A stretch of DNA of 64,000 bases from Pelosinus fermentans DSM 17108 (GTDB taxonomy: Bacteria > Bacillota > Negativicutes > DSM-13327), in the NCBI RefSeq assembly GCF_000271485.2, contig NZ_AKVN02000001.1, positions 1,864,001 to 1,928,000 of the forward strand, in the 5' to 3' direction. Under the pieces are notes generated by a model. It saw only the letters and a program-made list of their open reading frames with translations, made no database searches and was not told the origin of the DNA. Shown piece by piece: positions 57,591-64,000 of the stretch. A program made the position numbers and the translations under genes. Within the stretch, counting starts at the first letter, position 1; every line of letters begins with the position of its first letter.

Positions 57591-58625
57591 ATGGCATATG
57601 ATGCAACAAAACCAGAGGATACAGGATTCTTATCCGAGGCTCCTACAGAGTTACGAAATAACTTCAAGGGTTTAAAAGAAGACCAAATAGTTGACGCTGC
57701 ATTACTAAAGGGGTTGGGGCCAGGGAATGGAAATGGACAAATCCCTGTAAACAATGGAACGGAATGCGAGAACTTAAACGCCGCTATGCTTAGTGGGAAA
57801 ACACCGAGTGACTTTGCGCCGAAAGTACACACACACAATACTGTAACCGCGAGTTCTGACGGTTTCATGACCGCTGCACAAAATAACAAACTTGCTGGCA
57901 TTGCAACAAATGCGGAAGTCAACCAAATGGCGTTTAGTAATGTGCTTGTGGGTAGTACAACGATCCAAGCGGATAGCAAAACGGATACGCTAGAACTGGT
58001 CGCAGGTGAAAATGTAACATTGTCGCCAGATGCACTAAACGATAGGCTAACAATTGCATCAACTGATACAACGTATAATGTTGTTAGTACAACAAGTGCG
58101 GGCCTTGCCCCTATATGTGATGGTAGTACAACTAAATTTTTGCGTGCAGACGCTACTTGGTCAGTACCTATACCAATAGGCTTAATTGCAATGTGGAGCG
58201 GTTCAATTACTTCTATACCAACGGGTTGGAGTTTATGCAATGGCACTAATGGCACGCCAGATCTACGCAATAGGTTTCTTGTTTGTGCAGGTGATAGTTA
58301 TGGAGTAGGTGCAACAGGCGGTGAAGCTACACATGCCCTAACACCATCCGAAGGCCCTGTGCATGCTCATGCTGCAACTGCATGGACGGATTCACAAGGA
58401 GCACATGCTCACTCTATAGACACAATGCGAACTCCTTCCGAGGGTTCTAGTGGTGCAAGGGTAAGCAATACACCGCGTGATACTGGCTACGTAGCAATTA
58501 ATACAAGCGTGTCAGGGGCGCACGGACATAATGTTGGGGTAAGTGTGCAAAATGCTGGTAATGGAGTTGGTCATGAAAACAGACCGCCCTATTTTGCTTT
58601 AGCATATATCATGCGTATTGCTTAA
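57591..58625 (+). CDS. Tail fibre with collar domain
   Basis: The 344-residue protein has an N-terminal fibre part and a C-terminal phage tail collar domain (GLIAMWSGSITSIPTGWSLC near residue 200, then LRNRFLVCAGDSY). The end contains many HxH-type pairs (VHAHAA, GAHAHS, GAHGHN), as in long-fibre tips that bind iron. It would contact the cell surface, here an outer membrane. Confidence 0.88.
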   Translation: MAYDATKPEDTGFLSEAPTELRNNFKGLKEDQIVDAALLKGLGPGNGNGQIPVNNGTECENLNAAMLSGKTPSDFAPKVHTHNTVTASSDGFMTAAQNNKLAGIATNAEVNQMAFSNVLVGSTTIQADSKTDTLELVAGENVTLSPDALNDRLTIASTDTTYNVVSTTSAGLAPICDGSTTKFLRADATWSVPIPIGLIAMWSGSITSIPTGWSLCNGTNGTPDLRNRFLVCAGDSYGVGATGGEATHALTPSEGPVHAHAATAWTDSQGAHAHSIDTMRTPSEGSSGARVSNTPRDTGYVAINTSVSGAHGHNVGVSVQNAGNGVGHENRPPYFALAYIMRIA

Positions 58626-58645
58626 AAAATATTTTAGTGTTAGTA

Positions 58646-58667
58646 GGAGCCAAGAGGCTCTATTTTT
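58646..58667 (+). terminator. Terminator after the fibre gene
   Basis: GAGCC and GGCTC pair around AAGA, followed by TATTTTTAT. It separates structural from lysis genes. Confidence 0.7.
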
Positions 58668-58691
58668 ATAATATTTTTTGGGGGTGCAAAT

Positions 58692-59111
58692 TTGTTAAAT
58701 TACATAAAAACAGAATTTAATACACTAGTAACATGCAGCGCAATTGGCGGTGCTTTTTCTTTTCTTGTCGGGGGCGTTGACCTCCCTATTTCATCTTTAT
58801 TGACATTGATTTGCCTGGATTACCTAACTGGCATTTATGCAGGATGGGTAAACCACTCAGTTAGTAGTCAAGTTAGCTTTAACGGCTTGAAACGGAAGGT
58901 TTTTATTCTTGTCATGGTAGCTCTTGCAAATCTGCTAGATAACGCTATGGGGTTGAATCACATGTTTAGGACCATGATGATATTTGGCTATGGAGCAATG
59001 GAGGGTATTAGCATTTTTGAGAACTTTGACCGTATCGGCTGGGGGCAATATATCCCAGCGATTTTGCGTAGTAAGTTGATTCAATTGAGGGACGAGAGGG
59101 GGATAAAATAA
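58692..59111 (+). CDS. Holin (Cph1/TcdE-like)
   Basis: The 139-residue protein has three or more membrane helices (residues 14-32, 34-55, 72-90) with LICLDYLTGIYAGW and NGLKRKVFIL, typical of the phage holin_4_1 family. It would open the inner membrane for the amidase. TTG start behind TTTGGGGGTG; the amidase follows after one base. Confidence 0.9.
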   Translation: MLNYIKTEFNTLVTCSAIGGAFSFLVGGVDLPISSLLTLICLDYLTGIYAGWVNHSVSSQVSFNGLKRKVFILVMVALANLLDNAMGLNHMFRTMMIFGYGAMEGISIFENFDRIGWGQYIPAILRSKLIQLRDERGIK

Positions 59112-59112
59112 T

Positions 59113-59640
59113 ATGAAAATAGTAATTAATGGAGGCCATTGCCCAGGACTAGACAGCGGTGCAGTTGGGGCAAGTGGATTACAAGAGGCAATTGTCGCAA
59201 AGGACATTATGAAACGTACAGCGTGTTTTCTTCGTGCGGTAGGATACAACGTCCTAGAAGTGCAGGAAAACGAACTCTATCAGATAACAGATGCATCTAA
59301 TAGTTTTGGTGCAGACCTCTTTGTATCCGTACATTGCAATGCTGCCACTAACACAGGGGCAAAAGGAACAGAAACCTTTTATAGTTCCGGCAGCGTTAAG
59401 GGCGGGAAACTAGCACAATGTATTCAGAATCAGATAATAAATAGTTTGGGTACTGTAGACCGCGGGTTAAAGACTAACAATCTATATGTAACAAAATATA
59501 CCGATTGTCCGGCGGTGCTGGTGGAAACAGCCTTTATTTCTAATGCAGAGGATGAAGCTCTATTAATCAACGAAGGCAAGCGTGATCAATTCGCCGCTGC
59601 AATAGCTAGGGGCATTACCGATTATGTGGGAGGTTTATAA
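59113..59640 (+). CDS. Endolysin: N-acetylmuramoyl-L-alanine amidase (Amidase_3)
   Basis: This zinc amidase cuts peptidoglycan. Ligand positions of the family are visible in the 175 residues: His9 (INGGHC), Glu25 (LQEAIV), His74 (SVHCNA) and the catalytic Glu138 (VETAF). No cell-wall-binding domain is attached and there is no signal peptide, so it should cross through the holin. Confidence 0.94.
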   Translation: MKIVINGGHCPGLDSGAVGASGLQEAIVAKDIMKRTACFLRAVGYNVLEVQENELYQITDASNSFGADLFVSVHCNAATNTGAKGTETFYSSGSVKGGKLAQCIQNQIINSLGTVDRGLKTNNLYVTKYTDCPAVLVETAFISNAEDEALLINEGKRDQFAAAIARGITDYVGGL

Positions 59641-59642
59641 AA

Positions 59643-60206
59643 ATGATTAATCTAGATGGAAGCAAGTCGTTTATCGCAAATAACTGGAAATATTTCTTGG
59701 GGCTAGTCGTTGTACTAGTCCTTTTGTTTTGGGGCAGGCAAGAATATCAGCAGTGGAAGCAGAACATTATTGATCAAGCGCAGAACGTCAATACGCAAAC
59801 AATTGTCACATTGCCACCGCAAGTGATAAATACCAAAACAGAAACGATTAGAGAGGTAGCAGTACAAGCGCCAAGCCAAGAGGGGGCTATCTTGCAATTT
59901 GTAGAGCGACAAGGAAAGGTTATTGCTATAGTAAACGGTCAAGAAGTTGAGGTTCCCAATGTATCAGGACAGCCTGACGTTAAAATAGGAGATAATGGAG
60001 AGCTTAGATTTTCTACATCTTCTACTACGAAAATTGATGTAACCGACATGGCAAATGCTCAAGCAAGATTAATTGCTAATCAAGAATTGGAAAAGCAAGC
60101 TAAAATAAACGCAGAAGAAATGAAAAAAGAAAAATCCTCCCGGCAGAAGGAACGTATCGGATGGATACTTGGTACTGCTGCAGGGGGATATTTGCTCACA
60201 CGATAA
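59643..60206 (+). CDS. Membrane-anchored protein after endolysin, candidate spanin-like lysis protein
   Basis: The 187-residue protein has an N-terminal membrane anchor (YFLGLVVVLVLLFWG, residues 17-31), a periplasm-type domain (residues 45-120), a helical charged segment (130-165) and a weakly hydrophobic Gly-rich end (IGWILGTAAGGYLL). It follows the amidase by 3 bp. In Gram-negative phages this position holds spanins that fuse inner and outer membranes. The role is inference; no lipobox was found. Confidence 0.6.
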   Translation: MINLDGSKSFIANNWKYFLGLVVVLVLLFWGRQEYQQWKQNIIDQAQNVNTQTIVTLPPQVINTKTETIREVAVQAPSQEGAILQFVERQGKVIAIVNGQEVEVPNVSGQPDVKIGDNGELRFSTSSTTKIDVTDMANAQARLIANQELEKQAKINAEEMKKEKSSRQKERIGWILGTAAGGYLLTR

Positions 60207-60214
60207 TATTTAAG

Positions 60215-60250
60215 AGCCGTCTACCTTTAATTAGGTGGACGGCTTTTTTC
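60215..60250 (+). terminator. Terminator after lysis cassette
   Basis: A 12-bp stem (AGCCGTCTACCT with AGGTGGACGGCT) is followed by six T residues, ending the late operon. Confidence 0.88.
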
Positions 60251-60301
60251 TGCAGGATAAATAAAATATAATTAGAAAGTGTATCATAAAGGAGTGGTAA
60301 T

Positions 60302-61027
60302 ATGGATTTTATTTATATAATTGTAATAAGTATTATTGTTAATTTATTATTCGAGGCTCTTAAAATTATTGGACCGGAATGGATAAAAGGACGAATCAGC
60401 TTATCGTATAGTAAAAAAATAGAAAAGTATAGACAGGACTTATCATTAATAAGCCAAGAAAAAACACATGAATACCAAAAGAAAATATCAAATTACAACT
60501 ACTTTATAACGAAGAAACACGAGAACTATATAATTTTATATAATCAAATACTTAAAGCTGTATCGGTAAATATTCAGTATGGAAGTAGTCTTAAGAGCCT
60601 ACCATCATGCCTCGATTGGGATGAAATCGACCTTGAACGGCAGCTTGAAAAAATGGCAATGTCTCATGGTGCTGAAACAATTATGGTTAATTTATGGAGG
60701 GAAGATAGACAAGAAGCAGTGAGAGCATTGCAGGAGTTAATTGGGAAAAAAGAAGAATTTAATGCTTGGGATGCATATGGTGCAGCAAAGAATACATTTC
60801 ATGATACTAGGCTTTATCTTTCGGAAGAGTTACTATATCCACTAAAAAATTTATTATCAAAATTAAGCGAATACTATTTTATTGTTAGAAGCGAAATTAG
60901 TGGGCATTTCCAAGGACAAGATGCGTTGAGTATATATGATAAAAAAGGAAAGTTAGAAGAAGATATCAAGGTAATACTTGATGAGGTTGTAGAGATAATG
61001 CGTAGAGATATAAATGCAGGCTTGTAG
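60302..61027 (+). CDS. Membrane-anchored cargo protein, unknown
   Basis: The 241-residue protein has one N-terminal membrane helix (IYIIVISIIVNLLFEALKII, residues 4-23), then a coiled-coil cytoplasmic part. It has AAAGGAG before the ATG and lies outside the late operon. Lysogenic membrane proteins in this position are sometimes exclusion proteins. Function is not known. Confidence 0.65.
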   Translation: MDFIYIIVISIIVNLLFEALKIIGPEWIKGRISLSYSKKIEKYRQDLSLISQEKTHEYQKKISNYNYFITKKHENYIILYNQILKAVSVNIQYGSSLKSLPSCLDWDEIDLERQLEKMAMSHGAETIMVNLWREDRQEAVRALQELIGKKEEFNAWDAYGAAKNTFHDTRLYLSEELLYPLKNLLSKLSEYYFIVRSEISGHFQGQDALSIYDKKGKLEEDIKVILDEVVEIMRRDINAGL

Positions 61028-61155
61028 CTACGAATTAATTACTTGAATATGTGTCCTTTGGCGGGTAGATATTATTGTAAATATCTACTACTTGATTTTC
61101 GCCTCACAAAATCATATAATCTAACCAAACATATGTTCTGCATAGAGGTGAGAAT

Positions 61156-61395
61156 ATGAGTGATTACAAGGTGTTTATTGAGGTCATAACTAAACATGAC
61201 ATACACGGCAACGTTCGTCCCTTATCAATCAAATGGGAAGATGGCAGAGTCTTTGAAGTGGATCGCCTTATAGATGTGCGCCAGGCTGCATCTCTTAAAG
61301 GCGGCGGTGTTGGCATACGCTATACCTGTAAGATCATGGGTAAGCAGGTCTATTTGTTTGACGATGAAGGCAAGTGGTTCATGGAACGCAAATAA
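61156..61395 (+). CDS. Conserved small protein (often linked to UvrX-type loci)
   Basis: The 79-residue protein (FEVDRLIDVRQAASLKGGGVGIRYTC and KQVYLFDDEGKWFME in separate parts) resembles small proteins found in Firmicutes beside UvrX/DinB-like genes, as far as I recall. No such polymerase is here, but Ku is next door. GAGGTGAGA precedes the ATG. Confidence 0.6.
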   Translation: MSDYKVFIEVITKHDIHGNVRPLSIKWEDGRVFEVDRLIDVRQAASLKGGGVGIRYTCKIMGKQVYLFDDEGKWFMERK

Positions 61396-61396
61396 G

Positions 61397-61426
61397 AAAA
61401 ACTCCCTAAATTTATAGGGAGTTTTT
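61397..61426. terminator. Bidirectional terminator between convergent genes
   Basis: AAAAACTCCCTA and TAGGGAGTTTTT form a 12-bp perfect stem with A- and T-runs on either side; it serves both the 61156 gene and the Ku gene. Confidence 0.85.
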
Positions 61427-62243
61427 ATGCTGATTTTGACTTTGGTTTTCTAGGTGCTTTCTTCTTAGATTCGTTCTTTTTGATACTTGCCATGCTTGCC
61501 TCTAGTGCTGACATAAGGTCTACAAAATATGGTGAAGTGTCAACAGGTGTTGAAACAGTCATTTCATTTTCTGCCTTGTTTTCAATCATTGCCATTACTT
61601 GCTTGTGATATTCATTTTCATATTTTTCTGGCTCAAATTTAGTTATTAAAGAATTAATCAGTGTCTGAGCCATTTTCAATTCTTTGTCTGATAGTTCCAC
61701 GTTGGATGGTAAATCATTTTCGATCTCTTTTGTTTGTACAATTTCATCTGCGAAAAGCATCGTAGATAAAGTAATAACATTATCAGTAGGGCGTATTGCT
61801 GCAAGATATTCCTTGTTGCGTAGGACAAATTTAGCGATACCGACTACATTAGCTTCAGACATTGATCTTAATAACAATGCGTAGGCTTTAGATGCGCCTT
61901 GATCGGGTACTAAATAATAGCTATTATCATAAAATCTTGTATCTATTTCCTCTAATTTAACAAAATCACTAATTTCTATGATTCTGCTTGCCTTGGGGCT
62001 GATTGCTTCCAAATCAGCATCACTTATAACTACATATCTATCCTCTGACAGTTTATAACCCTTACAAATCTCAGTTGCTGGAACTTCCGCGCCATCACTA
62101 GCAACTTTTTTGTATTGTATCCTGCTATAGTCACTCTTTCGAAGTTGGTTAAAACTAATAGTTTTGGAACGGGTAGCCTTAACCATTGTTACAGGGACAT
62201 TTACCAAGCCAAAAGACAAAAGACCTTTCCACATTGATTTCAT
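61425..62243 (-). CDS. ku: Ku protein (non-homologous end joining)
   Basis: Bacterial Ku binds double-strand DNA ends and recruits LigD. The 272-residue protein begins KSMWKGLLSFGLVNVPV, has the Ku core with AEVPATEICKGYKL, YYLVPDQGASKAYALL and ALLLRSMSEANVVGIAKFVLRN in separate parts, and ends in a lysine-rich tail (KKNESKKKAPRKPKSKSA). No ligase gene is in the prophage, so it would use a host LigD. GTGGTGGGAA precedes the ATG. It is transcribed opposite to the late genes, so it is likely expressed in the lysogen. Confidence 0.94.
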   Translation of the reverse strand: MKSMWKGLLSFGLVNVPVTMVKATRSKTISFNQLRKSDYSRIQYKKVASDGAEVPATEICKGYKLSEDRYVVISDADLEAISPKASRIIEISDFVKLEEIDTRFYDNSYYLVPDQGASKAYALLLRSMSEANVVGIAKFVLRNKEYLAAIRPTDNVITLSTMLFADEIVQTKEIENDLPSNVELSDKELKMAQTLINSLITKFEPEKYENEYHKQVMAMIENKAENEMTVSTPVDTSPYFVDLMSALEASMASIKKNESKKKAPRKPKSKSA

Positions 62244-62289
62244 GTTCCCACCACTTTCTATTTATAATTTAGTTCACATAATAATGATT

Positions 62290-62298
62290 ATTATATCA
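62290..62298 (-). promoter_or_regulatory. Extended -10 promoter of ku
   Basis: On the - strand TGATATAAT matches an extended -10 element 47 bp before the ku start. No good -35 was found. A symmetric TAATAAT/ATTATTA sequence overlaps it. Confidence 0.5.
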
Positions 62299-62375
62299 TA
62301 AATAAGGATATATCTGTGCTAGTAAATGTTGCAAAATAGAGAAACTCCCGGCTTAATAGCATGGGGAGTTTAATT

Positions 62376-62837
62376 TTATTGCCTGGATTTCATGAAATTA
62401 TCTACTTGAATCTTTGCTCTATCATCAGCTTTTTTCGCCCAATCTATCTTTTTCATTTTTAATATTTCTTCTGAAAATTCCCCTGAATAATCACTTGGGA
62501 TTTCAGCCATATATTTGTCAACAAAATTAAATTCGGCTTTACCATCATAAAACATTGCATTGGCGTAATTGTAAAGGTGCTTTCCATTAGGAAAATTTTT
62601 CTCTTTGTAATCAATTACAAATTTGTCTAAATTTTTATAATGGAATAAAGAAAATTTTTGGGATGCCTTTTCATAATCTGATCGTTTTAAATAATTTAAT
62701 CCTTCTGCGTATGTTGTTGGCATGTCCTTTATTATTTTACTATTTGCTTCATCTTCTCTGTTTTTCTCCGAAATAGCAAATGACACCATTGCTATTATTA
62801 ATATAGCGGCAACTGAAATCCAAAAACCTTTACCCAC
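62376..62837 (-). CDS. Membrane-anchored TPR-like protein, unknown
   Basis: The 153-residue protein has an N-terminal membrane segment (FWISVAAILIIAMVSFAI) and a helical extracytoplasmic part with TPR-like periodicity (YAEGLNYLKRSDYEKASQKF). It is a further lysogenic cargo gene beside attR. Function unknown. Confidence 0.65.
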   Translation of the reverse strand: MGKGFWISVAAILIIAMVSFAISEKNREDEANSKIIKDMPTTYAEGLNYLKRSDYEKASQKFSLFHYKNLDKFVIDYKEKNFPNGKHLYNYANAMFYDGKAEFNFVDKYMAEIPSDYSGEFSEEILKMKKIDWAKKADDRAKIQVDNFMKSRQ

Positions 62838-62908
62838 GTTTTAACCTCACTCTTTTATTAAGATATTAAATTATATTTACAACAAATAACATTATATTCC
62901 TGCTTAAT

Positions 62909-62938
62909 CATGAAAAAAGCCCAACGCAATGGCTGGGC
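62909..62938 (-). terminator. Terminator on - strand near the right end
   Basis: On the - strand GCCCAGCC...TTGGGC pairs partly and is followed by TTTTTT. It would stop leftward transcripts coming from beyond attR. Confidence 0.6.
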
Positions 62939-63006
62939 GAATTATTGAAATTTGCATATTATAATCAAGGAAAATATTATTTAAATAGATATGTTGCTTC
63001 AATCTT

Positions 63007-63028
63007 ATCGTTGCCAAAACCGTTGCCA
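63007..63028 (+). repeat. Integrase arm-type site candidate, right
   Basis: This is the second exact copy of the 22-bp block with two CGTTGCC heptamers, 104 bp left of the attR core. Confidence 0.65.
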
Positions 63029-63132
63029 CAACAAACAATAACAAGCAGTAATGTTAATTAGTAATCATTTAACACGTGCAGTACTATCAACACATCCGAC
63101 AATCGACCATAATGAAAATATGCTCAAATTAC

Positions 63133-63190
63133 GACTCTTAATCAGTAGGTTCGGGGTTCGATTCCCCGGTGTGTCACCAGTAAATTCAAG
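63133..63190 (+). repeat. attR core (58-bp direct repeat)
   Basis: This block is identical to attL. It carries the 3' half of tRNA-Lys without promoter or 5' half, so it is not a functional tRNA. Confidence 0.95.
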
Positions 63191-63220
63191 GGTTTGCAGA
63201 GATGCAAGCTCTTTTTTATG
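63188..63220 (+). terminator. Original host terminator of tRNA-Lys
   Basis: AAGGGTTTGCA and TGCAAGCTCTT pair with two mismatches or wobbles around GAGA and are followed by a T-run. Before integration this would have ended the tRNA transcript. Confidence 0.65.
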
Positions 63221-63301
63221 TTCACTGAGTCTTTTTTGTTTTAGTGCTTTTGAATTACTGTTACAGGTACAAAAACATAACTTAATATAGATAAAAAAAT
63301 T

Positions 63302-63327
63302 AGCAGGCTATTTTGCCTGCTTTTTTG
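63302..63327 (+). terminator. Second host terminator beyond attR
   Basis: AGCAGGC and GCCTGCT pair around a 6-nt loop, followed by TTTTT. Confidence 0.8.
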
Positions 63328-63419
63328 CTTTTTTATATAACTACATAATTTGGCTAAATTATGCAGTTAACTAGATTGGGGCAATTTGCGTCCTTAGTTC
63401 TTCGTAGGGGGTGACTTAT

Positions 63420-63503
63420 ATGATATATAAAACGTTAAAATGTATACTCCATATTTACCGCAGAATTTTATTTAGAGAATATCATCGGGAAAAAATACAT
63501 TAA
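63420..63503 (+). CDS. Possible 27-codon ORF with strong ribosome site
   Basis: AGGGGGTGA lies 6 nt before an ATG that opens 27 codons (a basic peptide beginning MIYKTLKCILHIYRRI). Coding status is doubtful; it lies in the otherwise empty 580-bp region between attR and dhbA. Confidence 0.25.
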   Translation: MIYKTLKCILHIYRRILFREYHREKIH

Positions 63504-63563
63504 TATTTGGAAATATATCCATTTACTGGTATTTTTTAAATTGGTATTATATTGAATAATGAT

Positions 63564-63582
63564 ATTGATAATTATTATCAAT
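63564..63582. promoter_or_regulatory. Fur box upstream of dhbA
   Basis: ATTGATAATTATTATCAAT is a perfect 9-1-9 palindrome of the Fur type. It lies 188 bp before the ATG, so a long leader separates it from the gene. Iron-dependent repression of the siderophore operon is expected. Confidence 0.75.
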
Positions 63583-63770
63583 GAATTGCTTGAAAGATAG
63601 ATTGACAATGGAAGATAAAGGGGGGGATTACTGTAAATTTATTAGAGCTATGTTGATTTCTAATAGTAATTAATCACTAATATCGCAAGTAACTCAATTA
63701 TGTTTTTATTTTTAAGGATAGTGTTATACCTTAGTTTATCGGTCAATGTTTAAAGAAAGGAAATGGTAAG

Positions 63771-64000
63771 ATGAACTATTTAAAAATGAAAGGGAAGATT
63801 GCGCTTGTTACAGGAGGTGCCCAAGGCATTGGAGAGTCTGTCGTTCGGGCATTAATTGAATCCGGTGCAGTTGTTGCTATATTAGATCATAATGCAGCAA
63901 AACTTAATAGTCTTGTAAACGAATTGAAGTTACAAGGGTGCAATGTAGAGGCATTTCCTGTAGATATCAGTGATAGTAAAGCTGTTACTACAGTTGTAGA
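63771..64000 (+). CDS. dhbA: 2,3-dihydro-2,3-dihydroxybenzoate dehydrogenase, N-terminal part (3' truncated by window)
   Basis: This short-chain dehydrogenase makes 2,3-dihydroxybenzoate, the catechol unit of enterobactin/bacillibactin-type siderophores. The visible 76 codons hold the Rossmann nucleotide motif TGGAQGIGESV near residue 15 and an Asp-containing second strand (AILDHNAAKL). DhbA/EntA is favoured over other SDRs because of the GGAQGIG form and the Fur box; the catalytic YxxxK lies beyond the window. AAAGAAAGG precedes the ATG. Confidence 0.7.
   Translation, partial: MNYLKMKGKIALVTGGAQGIGESVVRALIESGAVVAILDHNAAKLNSLVNELKLQGCNVEAFPVDISDSKAVTTVV

Noticed and set aside
57591..58625. 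Diversity-generating retroelement acting on the fibre gene
   Set aside because: No reverse transcriptase or template repeat is present in the window.
63133..63173. Second tRNA-Lys at the right end
   Set aside because: Only the 3' half is present; there is no D-arm, 5' acceptor strand or promoter.

Overview
The window looks like chromosome of a spore-forming, diderm Firmicute of the Negativicutes (Sporomusaceae, close to Sporomusa or Pelosinus). This is inferred from gene content: siroheme-decarboxylase AhbA/AhbB, a UbiD/UbiA quinone pair, two lactate permeases, and folD-fhs beside a two-subunit Nfn-like bifurcating transhydrogenase, a set typical of acetogenic or lactate-using Negativicutes. 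No rRNA or taxonomic marker is present, so the family is a judgement.

Left flank (1-16,996, all + strand): the C-terminal part of lon and ysxC; ahbA-ahbB; two near-duplicate lctP genes, each with its own terminator; a long-chain polyprenyl diphosphate synthase; tatA-tatC followed by ubiD-ubiA (protein export and menaquinone side-chain work); folD and fhs (one-carbon metabolism); nfnA-nfnB; and tRNA-Lys(CTT).

Positions 16,950-63,190 are a 46.2 kb siphovirus-type prophage integrated in the 3' half of tRNA-Lys, with a 58-bp direct repeat as attL and attR. Its order is: integrase, ImmA-type peptidase and CI-type repressor (- strand); an array of six 17-bp operators; Cro-like and excisionase-like genes; an early operon with a cytosine methyltransferase, Rad50/SbcC-like ATPase, RecT, MBL-fold and ERCC4 nucleases, DnaD-like and DnaC-like replication proteins and SSB; a string of small Cys-rich proteins; a cargo island (31.6-37.6 kb) with RnlA-RnlB toxin-antitoxin, a TIR-domain gene split by an IS21-family element, and an orphan gene; then packaging (terS, terL), portal, MuF-type protein, scaffold, capsid, connectors, tail tube, a G/GT tail-chaperone frameshift, tape measure, lambda M-L-K-J-like tail tip, collar-domain fibre, holin, amidase and a possible spanin; and finally a lysogenic tail region with a Ku DNA-end-binding protein on the - strand.

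Right flank (63,191-64,000): terminators, a near-perfect Fur box and the start of a 2,3-dihydro-2,3-dihydroxybenzoate dehydrogenase gene (catechol siderophore pathway).

The most noteworthy signals are the TIR gene, whose frame is restored exactly by removing the IS and one copy of a 5-bp target duplication; a family of three imperfect 39-40 bp palindromes with an invariant 7-nt spacer, placed at the module boundaries of the packaging/head region; prophage-borne Ku; RnlAB; and a candidate lysis protein for crossing the outer membrane.
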